Assembly (NCBI GenBank): GCA_030592655.1
Contig: JAUVIQ010000179.1
Coordinates: forward strand, 1-6,068
Reading direction: 5' to 3'
Origin: Planctomycetales bacterium
GTDB taxonomy: Bacteria; Planctomycetota; Phycisphaerae; SM23-33
Length of the DNA stretch: 6,068 nucleotides
Shown: in pieces, positions 1-6,001 of the stretch
Layout: every line of letters starts with the position of its first letter
Position numbering within the stretch: the stretch's first letter is position 1
Made by a program: the position numbers and the translations under genes
The notes under the pieces: model-generated
The model's input: the letters and a program-made list of their open reading frames with translations, nothing else
Told to the model about the DNA's origin: nothing
The model's database searches: none

Positions 1-1794
1 AATCGGACTTCGCTGCCTCAGTATTATCTCAGCCAGGTTATACGAAGCGACTCGCTGGTTGAACGTATCGCGTGCGCCCGCGCTCTTGGCGGCATGGATG
101 TGCGAATTTGCGATGACCAGGGACAATTCATCAGGCCAGGATGTCGTCTCTTCTATCCTGAACGGGAAGAAACCGACCTTGGCTACCCGTCCGCGTTCAC
201 CGCTGCGAATGGCAGCGTGATCGGCGCTTCCGCCGCGAGAACCGACGAACCACTCGCCCTCGCCGCACAGATCGACAAACTGCCGCGTGGTCATGTCCAG
301 ACCGTTCATCGCTACAGCCACCTCGGCTACGCCCACGACCATCGCCGACGAACTGCTCAATCCCGCGCCCATCGGGATATTACCGGAAACCGCGAAATCG
401 ACGCCGGCCAGGCGGTGGTCCGTGCATGCGTGCTGAAGTCGCAAAATGGCTGCGCGGGCATAGTTGCTCCAGTCGCCGCGCGAAGCCTCAAGAACCTGTC
501 GAACGGTCGTGGAATTGATGAAATCCATCCATCCGTACCAGTCGGCTGAACGAAGCAGATCGCCGATGCGAAACTTCCTGCGGGGGAACTCCCGCGACTG
601 CCGATTCACCAGCGTTACCGTGTCGTCGTCCCTGGGACCGGCCAGAAGTAAGACCTCGCGATTAATGGCCATAACGTTGACGAATCCGCCGCGATGGTCG
701 ATGTGCCTTCCCAGAAGGTTGATTCGTCCCGGCGCTCGCGTAAGCACGGTTTTCCGGCTTGGCCCGTGTGCTTTGATGAACGTTTTGACCACGCCGGCGA
801 ACGCCTTTCGCCGCTCGGAAAGGAGGTTCTCATCGGGTCCATAAATCGCCGTCATTGCCCGTCGTAGTCTCGGCGGGTTCTGCTCGATAATCTTCAACCA
901 CTCACCCGCCGGTTTGAAGCATCGTCGGGAAAGTTTCGCTTTTCCCCCTGCAAGCCCGGCTGCGGTAATCTTCCGCCGTCCGGCGAGCCGACGCCTCAAC
1001 AATTCCTCCACCGCCAGCAGTTCCTCCGGCGTGTTGTAGGCCATCAGGTCTTCGCCCTTTTCCACGTTCAGCAGGGCGACTTCCCCGCCTGCGCCGGCGA
1101 CGTACTCGACCGTGTCGGTCAGGTAAAGTTCGCCCTGGGCATTATCGTCATTCAGCGATGCGATTGCCCGGTAGAGAGTTTCGGCCTTGAACATGTACAG
1201 CGAGGCGTTGACGGTCGGGCTTCTTCGCTCGATCTGCCCGGCTGAGAGGCGTCTTTCTGAAAGACGAATCGTCCTGCGAGCCTTGGCTGCACGTCGGATG
1301 TCGGGCAATTCCACGATTCCCATCGGTCTTCCGGCAGAGTCGATAACTACCCGCCCCGCCGTTGTTTCGGAATTCTTCGGAAGTGTCGTAGCGGTCAGGT
1401 CCGCAGCGGTTTGGGTGTGCCTGGCGATGAGTTCGCCCACTACGTGAGGCTGGATGATCTTGTCGCCCATAGATACCATCACGTCCCCGTCGTATCCGCC
1501 GGCCTGGAGGTAGGCGGCGGCGCAGGCGGCGGCGTGTCCGGTGCCGCGCGGCGCAGGCTGATAGATAAACGCCACGTCCGGATGCTCGTCCGCCAGCGTG
1601 GCGATAACCTGCCCCGCCATCTGCCCGACGACAATCAGAAACCGCGACAATCCGACAGACTTCATCATCCCGACCGTCCGAACGATGGCCGGCGTCCCTG
1701 CAATGGGAAAACAGACCTTGTGCTTATCGGTCGAGCGCATCCGCTTGCCCTGCCCGCCGCACAAGATCACACATACTATCTCGTTGTGTTCCAT
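1..1794 (-). CDS. Fused sugar-1-phosphate nucleotidyltransferase and galactokinase-like GHMP kinase (C-terminus cut by window edge)
   Basis: The minus-strand frame is open for 598 codons from ATG 1794 to base 1 with no stop, so the C-terminus lies outside the window. A GGGAGG ribosome binding site (1799-1804) precedes the ATG. Residues 1-260 are a GlmU/RmlA-type nucleotidyltransferase: LCGGQGKRM at 11-19 with K26 (nucleotide loop), Q79 and GTGHA at 84-88, MGD at 109-111 (metal-binding Asp), TVNAS at 194-198 and QGELYLTD at 220-227. From about 320 on it is a GHMP kinase of galactokinase type: APGRINLLGRHID at 354-366, the ATP loop PMGAGLSSSSA at 474-484, and GGSAD at 521-525 with D525 the likely catalytic base. 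Family knowledge: such kinases make sugar-1-phosphates, which nucleotidyltransferases activate to NDP-sugars, so one protein may carry out a two-step cytosolic salvage route. Roughly 100 residues of the kinase are probably missing. The usual galactokinase GEHTDY is GRHIDH here, so galactose as substrate is unproven. There is no hexapeptide-repeat acetyltransferase domain, so it is not GlmU. Confidence 0.92.
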   Translation of the reverse strand, partial: MEHNEIVCVILCGGQGKRMRSTDKHKVCFPIAGTPAIVRTVGMMKSVGLSRFLIVVGQMAGQVIATLADEHPDVAFIYQPAPRGTGHAAACAAAYLQAGGYDGDVMVSMGDKIIQPHVVGELIARHTQTAADLTATTLPKNSETTAGRVVIDSAGRPMGIVELPDIRRAAKARRTIRLSERRLSAGQIERRSPTVNASLYMFKAETLYRAIASLNDDNAQGELYLTDTVEYVAGAGGEVALLNVEKGEDLMAYNTPEELLAVEELLRRRLAGRRKITAAGLAGGKAKLSRRCFKPAGEWLKIIEQNPPRLRRAMTAIYGPDENLLSERRKAFAGVVKTFIKAHGPSRKTVLTRAPGRINLLGRHIDHRGGFVNVMAINREVLLLAGPRDDDTVTLVNRQSREFPRRKFRIGDLLRSADWYGWMDFINSTTVRQVLEASRGDWSNYARAAILRLQHACTDHRLAGVDFAVSGNIPMGAGLSSSSAMVVGVAEVAVAMNGLDMTTRQFVDLCGEGEWFVGSRGGSADHAAIRSGERGRVAKVGFFPFRIEETTSWPDELSLVIANSHIHAAKSAGARDTFNQRVASYNLAEIILRQRSPI

Positions 1795-1818
1795 TGAACC
1801 TCCCGATAACAGCGTTTA

Positions 1819-1847
1819 TTTAATCCGCTTATAGTAGTCGCTGTCAA
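1819..1847 (-). promoter_or_regulatory. Sigma-70-like promoter of the nucleotidyltransferase-kinase gene
   Basis: Read on the minus strand, a perfect -35 box TTGACA (1847-1842) is followed after 17 bases by ATTAAA (1824-1819) as the -10 box; TTAAAT one base further on is an alternative. Transcription would start near 1812, giving a leader of about 18 bases that just accommodates the GGGAGG ribosome binding site at 1804-1799. The match and position are good, but promoter consensus in this lineage is not certain. Confidence 0.55.
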
Positions 1848-1969
1848 GTCAATGTATCGGAGGAGAATTTTTGTCGCTGTGGTGTCTCTGCATCTCTCTG
1901 GAATTATGCGTTCCATTCTACTCCCAATACCGATACACTTATAGAGCATAAGGTGCTGGGAGAATTTTC
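1848..1969 (+). other. Upstream region of the 172-aa gene with a possible leader peptide ORF
   Basis: This is the plus-strand side of the divergent gap. It holds a strong Shine-Dalgarno-like GGAGGAG at 1859-1865, five bases before a TTG codon at 1871 that opens a 26-codon frame ending with TAA at 1949-1951, seven bases before the ribosome binding site of the next gene. The peptide would contain three Cys and four Tyr. The 8-base sequences TGTATCGG (1853-1860) and CCGATACA (1930-1937) are inverted copies and could pair in the RNA, enclosing this frame. I found no convincing plus-strand -35/-10 pair. Either the peptide is a translated leader or the SD-like stretch is chance. Confidence 0.2.
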
Positions 1970-2488
1970 ATGGCCAAGTTGCTGAACAACCCGGAATACA
2001 GCGTGCGTGGTCGGATGGTGGCGATTGATAATTCGGGGCTGTTGGGTCCTTTCTTCACGCTGCGAATTCCGCCGAATACATTCGACCTCCAGAGGCCCGG
2101 AAGTTACATCGACATTCGCCTCCTGGACACTGCCCGCAAGACCATGCAAAAACGCATTCACATCGACGACGAACTCAACGTAATCATCCATACCGCCACC
2201 GCAGCGGTCGATAAAGGCGCCCGAAGCGAACTCACTTTCCAGATCGCACCAAAAGGCAAAAGCCAGCGAATCAGCCATACCACCCGCCGGTTCGAGTCGC
2301 TCACGCCGGTCAACGGTAAGGTAATCGACAACGACGCCCATCACGTCATCGCCGTCGATGCCGGAATTACGATCGTCGTCAGCCTGCTCGAACATAAACC
2401 CTCACAGACAAAAAAAGTCAAAATTAACTCGTGGATAACCTTCTGGCCCGTCCCGCCGACGCACGGAATTATACTGGGAAAAATCTAG
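1970..2488 (+). CDS. Conserved-looking hypothetical protein, 172 aa, soluble
   Basis: I do not recognise this family. The ATG at 1970 has a good ribosome binding site (GGGAG at 1958-1962, seven bases upstream), and the frame ends with TAG at 2486-2488 just before a strong hairpin terminator, so it is probably a single-gene transcript. The protein has no signal peptide, no transmembrane segment and no cysteine. It alternates short hydrophobic stretches and charged turns (for example VIIHTATAAV at 71-80 and HHVIAVDAGITIVVSLL at 124-140), which suggests a mostly beta-strand fold. The central part is basic (KGARSELTF, KGKSQR around 82-100, then RR at 106-107), so nucleic-acid or phosphate binding is conceivable but not shown. 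The C-terminus carries an unusual aromatic/proline segment, WITFWPVPPTHG at 155-166. An antisense frame overlaps almost all of it but lacks comparable start signals. Confidence 0.75.
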   Translation: MAKLLNNPEYSVRGRMVAIDNSGLLGPFFTLRIPPNTFDLQRPGSYIDIRLLDTARKTMQKRIHIDDELNVIIHTATAAVDKGARSELTFQIAPKGKSQRISHTTRRFESLTPVNGKVIDNDAHHVIAVDAGITIVVSLLEHKPSQTKKVKINSWITFWPVPPTHGIILGKI

Positions 2489-2494
2489 AAAAAT

Positions 2495-2589
2495 AGCAGG
2501 GATGCAGGGGATGCACGGGATAAAAATTTTTCTTCTTTTTTTATAAGATATTTATCCCCTGTATCTCCTGCATCCCTGCTGATTTTTTT
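2495..2589 (+). terminator. Long hairpin with T-run; likely terminator and palindromic repeat
   Basis: Two 30-base arms (2495-2524 and 2551-2580) are inverted copies separated by a 26-base AT-rich loop. In plus-strand RNA they form 27 Watson-Crick pairs, two G-U pairs and one C-C mismatch. Seven T residues (2583-2589) follow the right arm, as in an intrinsic terminator, and the left arm begins six bases after the stop of the upstream gene. A T-run is also present on the minus strand after the left arm, so it could work both ways. Each arm is itself three near-copies of GCAGGGGAT, which is unusual for a plain terminator and suggests an interspersed palindromic repeat put to use as one. The loop contains TATAAGATAT, which could also act as a -10 box for the next gene. 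Confidence 0.75.
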
Positions 2590-2628
2590 GTAGAATGCCC
2601 CTCGACCAATAAATGAAAGGAAAACCTT

Positions 2629-3459
2629 GTGGTAACATTCAGCGCATTCGCCGACGAGATCGCAGCGGACCTGGCCACACAGATGGAAGTCTGTCGGGCC
2701 AACGGCGTCCGGTGTATCGACGTCCGCGCCATCGACAAAATCAACGTCTCGGAATTCACATCCGAACAGGCGAGCGAATACGCCGGACAATTGGCCGACG
2801 GCGGATTCGTCGTCCCGTGCATCGGTTCGCCTATCGGGAAAATTCGCATCGACGAACCGTTCGGGCCTCACCTGGACCTGCTGAAACATTGCTGCGAAAT
2901 GGCCGGCGTTTTCGGGGCGGGTTACGTTCGCGTTTTCAGTTTCTATGGCCCTGAAGGCGGCGACATCGCCGAGCACCGCGACAAGGTGATGGACCAACTG
3001 TCGGATATGGTGGCTGCTGCCGAAGCAGCCGGGGTTACGCTCCTGCTCGAAAACGAATCAGCCCTTTACGGTTCCAAACCCGAAGCCATCAAGGACATCT
3101 TCGCAACCGTCAAAAGCGAGTGTCTCAAAGGCATTTTCGACCCTGCGAATTTCATCGTCGAGGGCGTCGCGCCCTACGCCGCCGCCTGGACTCAAGGCCT
3201 GGCTGAACTAACGCACTATTTCCACATGAAGGACTGGAAATACGGCTCCCAGGTCGGTTCGCCGGTCGGCGAAGGCGACGGACAGGTTCCCGAAATCCTC
3301 GCCGACGCGAAGGCTCGCGGGTTCGACGGGTACATGACGCTTGAACCGCACCTGTCCAGCGGCGGGCAGTTCAGCGGATTCACCGGGCCTGAACTATTTG
3401 CCAAAGCAGCCTCGGCGCTGAAGGCGGTTTGTGATAAAGTAGGATTGGAGTACGAATGA
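2629..3459 (+). CDS. TIM-barrel sugar (phosphate) isomerase/epimerase, AP-endonuclease-2 superfamily
   Basis: This is a 276-aa protein of normal length for the xylose isomerase-like TIM-barrel family. The start is GTG 2629, with GAAAGGA (2615-2621) in ribosome-binding position and the typical N-terminal beta strand VTFSAFADEI directly after it. Metal-site residues expected for this fold are present: E141 in LLLENE, D171 in FDPANF, H199 in YFHMKD and E239 in MTLEPHL, plus the GEGDG turn at 214-218. There is no signal peptide, so it is cytosolic. Members interconvert keto-sugars, sugar acids or inositol derivatives with a divalent metal; the actual substrate cannot be read from the sequence. 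Its stop overlaps the start of bioY by four bases (ATGA), so the two are very likely co-transcribed and translationally coupled. No promoter was clear in the 48 bases between the upstream hairpin and the start. Confidence 0.9.
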   Translation: MVTFSAFADEIAADLATQMEVCRANGVRCIDVRAIDKINVSEFTSEQASEYAGQLADGGFVVPCIGSPIGKIRIDEPFGPHLDLLKHCCEMAGVFGAGYVRVFSFYGPEGGDIAEHRDKVMDQLSDMVAAAEAAGVTLLLENESALYGSKPEAIKDIFATVKSECLKGIFDPANFIVEGVAPYAAAWTQGLAELTHYFHMKDWKYGSQVGSPVGEGDGQVPEILADAKARGFDGYMTLEPHLSSGGQFSGFTGPELFAKAASALKAVCDKVGLEYE

Positions 3460-3992
3460 ACGCGATAACCTTATCATCCGCAACGATGTCCCGCCGGCGA
3501 ACACTGGCTGACGAAATCATTCTCGTTCTGCTCGGCGCCGCTGCTGTGGCTGTATCGGCGCAAGCGAAATTGCCCCTCTGGCCGGTGCCGATAACGCTAC
3601 AGACATTCGCCGTGCTGCTGGTAGCAGCCATGCTCGGTCCGGCGCGTGGGCCAGCGAGCATCCTGACCTACCTCACCGCCGGAACCGCCGCTCCGGTACT
3701 CTTCGCCAACCCAGCCGGACTGGCCGGCCCTACCGGCGGATACCTCATCGGCTTTGCCCTCGCCGCTTTCGTTGTGGGTACGCTCTTCGGACGTGGCTGG
3801 GGTCGAAACCGAACGTCAATGCTTTTAGCCCTGCTAATCGGCGATGCCATCATCTTCGCCGCAGGCTTGCCCTGGCTGATGGCGTTCGTTCCGTCTGGCT
3901 ATGCTCTGAAATGGGGCCTGCTGCTCTGCCTGCCGGGCGAAGTGCTGAAAATATCCCTCGCCGGCGTCGTACTGACACGCATGAATAGATAA
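3456..3992 (+). CDS. bioY: BioY, substrate-binding (S) component of an ECF biotin transporter
   Basis: This 178-aa polytopic inner-membrane protein carries BioY family marks: LPLWPVPITLQTF at 39-51, LGPARGPAS at 60-68, GPTGGYLIGF at 91-100 and the late LPGEVLK at 159-165. About six hydrophobic segments are visible (roughly 20-37, 48-63, 66-83, 94-110, 121-146, 152-174). BioY binds biotin and usually works with the ECF energy module (BioM/BioN, or the shared EcfA/EcfT). No ATPase or T-component gene is in this window, so it either uses a module encoded elsewhere or acts alone. The ATG at 3456 overlaps the epimerase stop as ATGA and has GGAG at 3447-3450; M11 is a possible alternative start. 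No BirA-type operator palindrome is seen near the unit. A palindromic element begins four bases after the stop codon. Confidence 0.93.
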   Translation: MNAITLSSATMSRRRTLADEIILVLLGAAAVAVSAQAKLPLWPVPITLQTFAVLLVAAMLGPARGPASILTYLTAGTAAPVLFANPAGLAGPTGGYLIGFALAAFVVGTLFGRGWGRNRTSMLLALLIGDAIIFAAGLPWLMAFVPSGYALKWGLLLCLPGEVLKISLAGVVLTRMNR

Positions 3993-3995
3993 CGA

Positions 3996-4121
3996 TGGGT
4001 GGCACCTTCAACCGGAACGAAGTGGAGGTTGTGGGTGCTGGATGAACAATGGCGCAGAGCACCCACAAGCTCCGCTTCCCATAGGGACACTATGTGTCGC
4101 TACGCTTGAAGGTGCCACCCA
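3996..4121. repeat. 126-bp palindromic MITE-like element
   Basis: The ends are perfect 16-base inverted repeats: 3996-4011 (TGGGTGGCACCTTCAA) and 4106-4121. Inside, a second pair of 21-base arms (4019-4039 and 4058-4078) matches with one G-T wobble and one mismatch around an 18-base loop, and a third small hairpin, GACAC-TAT-GTGTC, occupies 4086-4098. The whole element can fold as a three-branched structure. It encodes no convincing protein. AACG occurs on the left at 3991-3994 and on the right at 4121-4124 (overlapping the last repeat base), a weak hint of target duplication. It resembles non-autonomous MITE or REP-like elements mobilised by a transposase elsewhere. It fills the gap between bioY and the lipoprotein gene and may also slow or end transcription, although no T-run follows. 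Confidence 0.75.
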
Positions 4122-4153
4122 ACGTAGAAATATATCGAAAGGAGCAAACCGTG

Positions 4154-5026
4154 ATGAGTACACATCGCCTTCTGATTGTCGTTGGGATTTTCCTTTGTGC
4201 CTTCGTATCCACCGGCTGTGAACCGGTCGGGCCAACCAGCGACAAAATCGGGCAAATCTGGCTTGTTGATGAAACCTATACCCCGGCAGATGAAGCCATT
4301 CGGGCGAAAATAAATGAGACTATACCGAAGGTGCAATGCAAAGGTGTCAAGTTCGCGGATGTGGTCCAATTTCTCCGCGAGACCGGCAAGGTCAACATCC
4401 ACGTCAGGTGGGATCCGCTTGAGACCATCGGCGTGGAAAGAACCACCCTGGTTACCGTCAATCTTAGCAATGTAACGTTAAAAAAGGCCTTGCGGGTTAT
4501 TCTGGACGACGTTGGCGGCGTAACCCCGATGGGGTATCTCATTGACAAAGGCGTTATAACCATTTCTTCCTGCGACGACCTGTCCCATTACACAGTTACT
4601 CGCATCTACGATGTAAGCGACCTGATCGACAGGCCCAAACCGGATCTTCCTGACAAGGCGTTACTTGCCGAAGTCATCCGCAAAGCAATTTGTCAGCCGA
4701 TTAAGATATCGAAAAAAGATGATGCCGAAACACTTGCGGACGCTTATCAGGAGCGAATCGAGGAACTTGCCGAGGAAATCATGGATGAACTCCCGGGGCG
4801 TTATACCTATATCCATGACCTGATGGATCTTATACGAACCACTGTCGATCTGACCTCCTGGCGTGGTGGTGAGGCATGTGGAGAGATCGGCAGTATTATG
4901 GCGTTTGACGGAAAACTGATTATCACGCAGACTCATAATAACCATCGCATTATCCGTGCGCTTCTGTCGGCCATGCGAGAGCAGACACCGACGCTGCCAG
5001 CCCGGAACAAATCCACATCTAAATAA
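4154..5026 (+). CDS. Lipoprotein with secretin N-domain/STN-like modules
   Basis: From ATG 4154 this is a 290-aa protein with a lipoprotein signal peptide: MSTHR, a hydrophobic stretch at 6-18, then STGC with C22 as the likely lipidated residue. AAAGGAG at 4138-4144 is the ribosome binding site; GTG 4151 directly upstream is an equally spaced alternative. Residues about 53-140 resemble the small secretin/TonB N-terminal domain (STN): KFADVVQFLRETGKVNI at 66-82, then VTVNLSNVTLKKALRVIL at 100-117 and YLIDKGVITIS at 128-138. A second module follows YDVSDLI (152-158) and ends with SWRGGEACGEIGSI then DGKLIITQTHNNH at 252-264, a pattern known from planctomycete secretin-like proteins. An acidic helical stretch (187-212, rich in Glu and Asp) lies between. 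There is no secretin pore domain, so it is not itself a channel; a role in envelope assembly or protein interaction is inference. Codon use is visibly more AT-rich than in the neighbouring genes. Confidence 0.85.
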   Translation: MSTHRLLIVVGIFLCAFVSTGCEPVGPTSDKIGQIWLVDETYTPADEAIRAKINETIPKVQCKGVKFADVVQFLRETGKVNIHVRWDPLETIGVERTTLVTVNLSNVTLKKALRVILDDVGGVTPMGYLIDKGVITISSCDDLSHYTVTRIYDVSDLIDRPKPDLPDKALLAEVIRKAICQPIKISKKDDAETLADAYQERIEELAEEIMDELPGRYTYIHDLMDLIRTTVDLTSWRGGEACGEIGSIMAFDGKLIITQTHNNHRIIRALLSAMREQTPTLPARNKSTSK

Positions 5027-5156
5027 TACCGCCGGTGGTTTTGTCCGATAGGTAAATCAGTTCAGACGCGGTAGGGTCATGGCGCTTTATGCGCCCTGGG
5101 CCGTGTTAGAGGTAAATTACCAGAGCGGTAAGCCCGCTCACAGGAGGAATTTACTT
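5027..5156 (+). promoter_or_regulatory. Structured leader with ribosome binding site inside a hairpin
   Basis: GTAAATT (5112-5118) can pair with AATTTAC (5148-5154). This outer stem encloses a second stem, GAGCGG (5123-5128) with CCGCTC (5134-5139), and the strong AGGAGG Shine-Dalgarno (5142-5147); the start codon 5157 lies just outside. A further small hairpin, GGCGC-TTTAT-GCGCC, occupies 5081-5095. GGTAAAT occurs twice, at 5051 and 5111. I found no convincing promoter boxes and no known riboswitch pattern. The layout could limit translation until the outer stem opens, but this is inferred from base pairing alone. Confidence 0.35.
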
Positions 5157-5996
5157 ATGACGCTTGGGCCGGTAGCATCTCTTATCCTCGAAGGCGAAGA
5201 CCTCGAAACCAACTTCTCTCACGATGAAACAGTCTCTATCGATCTTAATCTGAAGGTGTATGACGAGACTCTCACCGGTCAAATCCTCGTATCCGACCGC
5301 CCCGCCGGTCTGGCTGACGTGGTTCCCGTAGCCCGCTCGCTATCCGACGAAATCGCACGTCGAACCATCGAATACGCAAAAAGCACAGGCCGAAATATCC
5401 CCTGCAAAAAAGGCTGTGCCGCGTGCTGCCGATACCTTGTACCCGTATCCGCACCGGAGGTGTTTCGCATCTGGGACGAAATTCAGGTTATCAAGCCCGA
5501 ACATCAAAGAAACGTCCTTTCCGCGTTCGTGAGCGCGTCGCAACGGATACTCGATGCCGGCCCGCCTCCGGTCCCCCAAGGCAGAGGCGCTTCGGGAGAA
5601 GACCCGCAGGACGCCACCGACGCCATCAACCGCTGGTACGCCGAAATTGGCGTCGATTGCCCGCTCCTCGAGCGTGAAACCTGCACGGCATATTCGTTCC
5701 GCCCCATCGCCTGCCGGGAGCACATGGTTACCTCGTCAGCCGAACACTGCCTGCCCGCAAAAGGCAAACAGGTCAAGTTGACCGAGCCGCCCTTCAGTAT
5801 TGTCGAGGCATTAGGCAGACTGGCCGCCGAAGCTGAAAACCTGGACATCGAATCGGTAATGCTTCCATTCGCGCCGTCGTGGCGTCAGATTAACCACGAG
5901 CGTGCCCGTCGCACCTGGCCCGCACCGGTCCTTTTCGAGTGTTTCGTCGCGATAATCCACGACCTGTCCGCCCGTCGCCGACTCGCAGCAGCTTAA
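5157..5996 (+). CDS. YkgJ family cysteine-cluster (putative Fe-S or zinc) protein
   Basis: The start is taken as ATG 5157 (279 aa) because of the perfect AGGAGG at 5142-5147; an upstream in-frame ATG at 5079 would add 26 residues but has only a weak ribosome binding site. The core motif is C83-x3-C87-x2-C90-C91 (PCKKGCAACC), followed by C168-PLLERET-C176 and FRPIAC186REHMVTS, with C198 in AEHC. These match the YkgJ family, whose clustered cysteines are thought to hold an iron-sulphur cluster or zinc; its biochemical role is poorly known. The first 80 residues contain an acidic, strand-rich part and a helix (DVVPVARSLSDEIARRT at 54-70) of the type seen before the motif in related proteins. There is no signal peptide or membrane segment, so it is cytosolic. 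It is followed by a G-rich intergenic stretch. The family assignment is firm and the function is not. Confidence 0.9.
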   Translation: MTLGPVASLILEGEDLETNFSHDETVSIDLNLKVYDETLTGQILVSDRPAGLADVVPVARSLSDEIARRTIEYAKSTGRNIPCKKGCAACCRYLVPVSAPEVFRIWDEIQVIKPEHQRNVLSAFVSASQRILDAGPPPVPQGRGASGEDPQDATDAINRWYAEIGVDCPLLERETCTAYSFRPIACREHMVTSSAEHCLPAKGKQVKLTEPPFSIVEALGRLAAEAENLDIESVMLPFAPSWRQINHERARRTWPAPVLFECFVAIIHDLSARRRLAAA

Positions 5997-6001
5997 AAAC
6001 A

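Noticed and set aside
94..1834. Several plus-strand open frames (94-549, 464-844, 1187-1447, 1411-1797, 1598-1834)
   Set aside because: They lie antisense to the nucleotidyltransferase-kinase gene, whose minus-strand frame is open for 598 codons and carries family motifs throughout. Their translations are low-complexity shadow sequence with no recognisable motifs.
1904..2395. Minus-strand open frame of 163 codons opposite the 172-aa gene
   Set aside because: It lacks a good start context and reads like an antisense shadow. The plus-strand frame has a well-spaced ribosome binding site and ends right before a terminator hairpin.
2581..2628. BirA operator or biotin-related regulatory palindrome before the epimerase-bioY unit
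   Set aside because: No TTGTAAAC/GTTTACAA-type half sites were found in the leader.
2485..2997. Minus-strand open frame of 170 codons crossing the hairpin and the epimerase start
   Set aside because: It overlaps a clear TIM-barrel enzyme gene in antisense and runs through the terminator repeat, giving a poly-Lys/Phe tail; it is not a plausible protein.
4106..4136. Possible promoter TTGAAG with AATATA formed by the repeat end and its flank
   Set aside because: The transcription start would fall at about 4141, on the ribosome binding site itself, which would leave the transcript without a working leader.
4094..4153. Upstream in-frame ATG 4094 as the start of the lipoprotein
   Set aside because: It lies inside the palindromic element, would add 20 residues before the signal peptide, and lacks a ribosome binding site as good as the one before 4154.
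5079..5156. Upstream ATG 5079 as the start of the cysteine-cluster protein
   Set aside because: The ribosome binding site there is weak, the added residues do not resemble the family, and a perfect AGGAGG stands before ATG 5157. It cannot be excluded completely.
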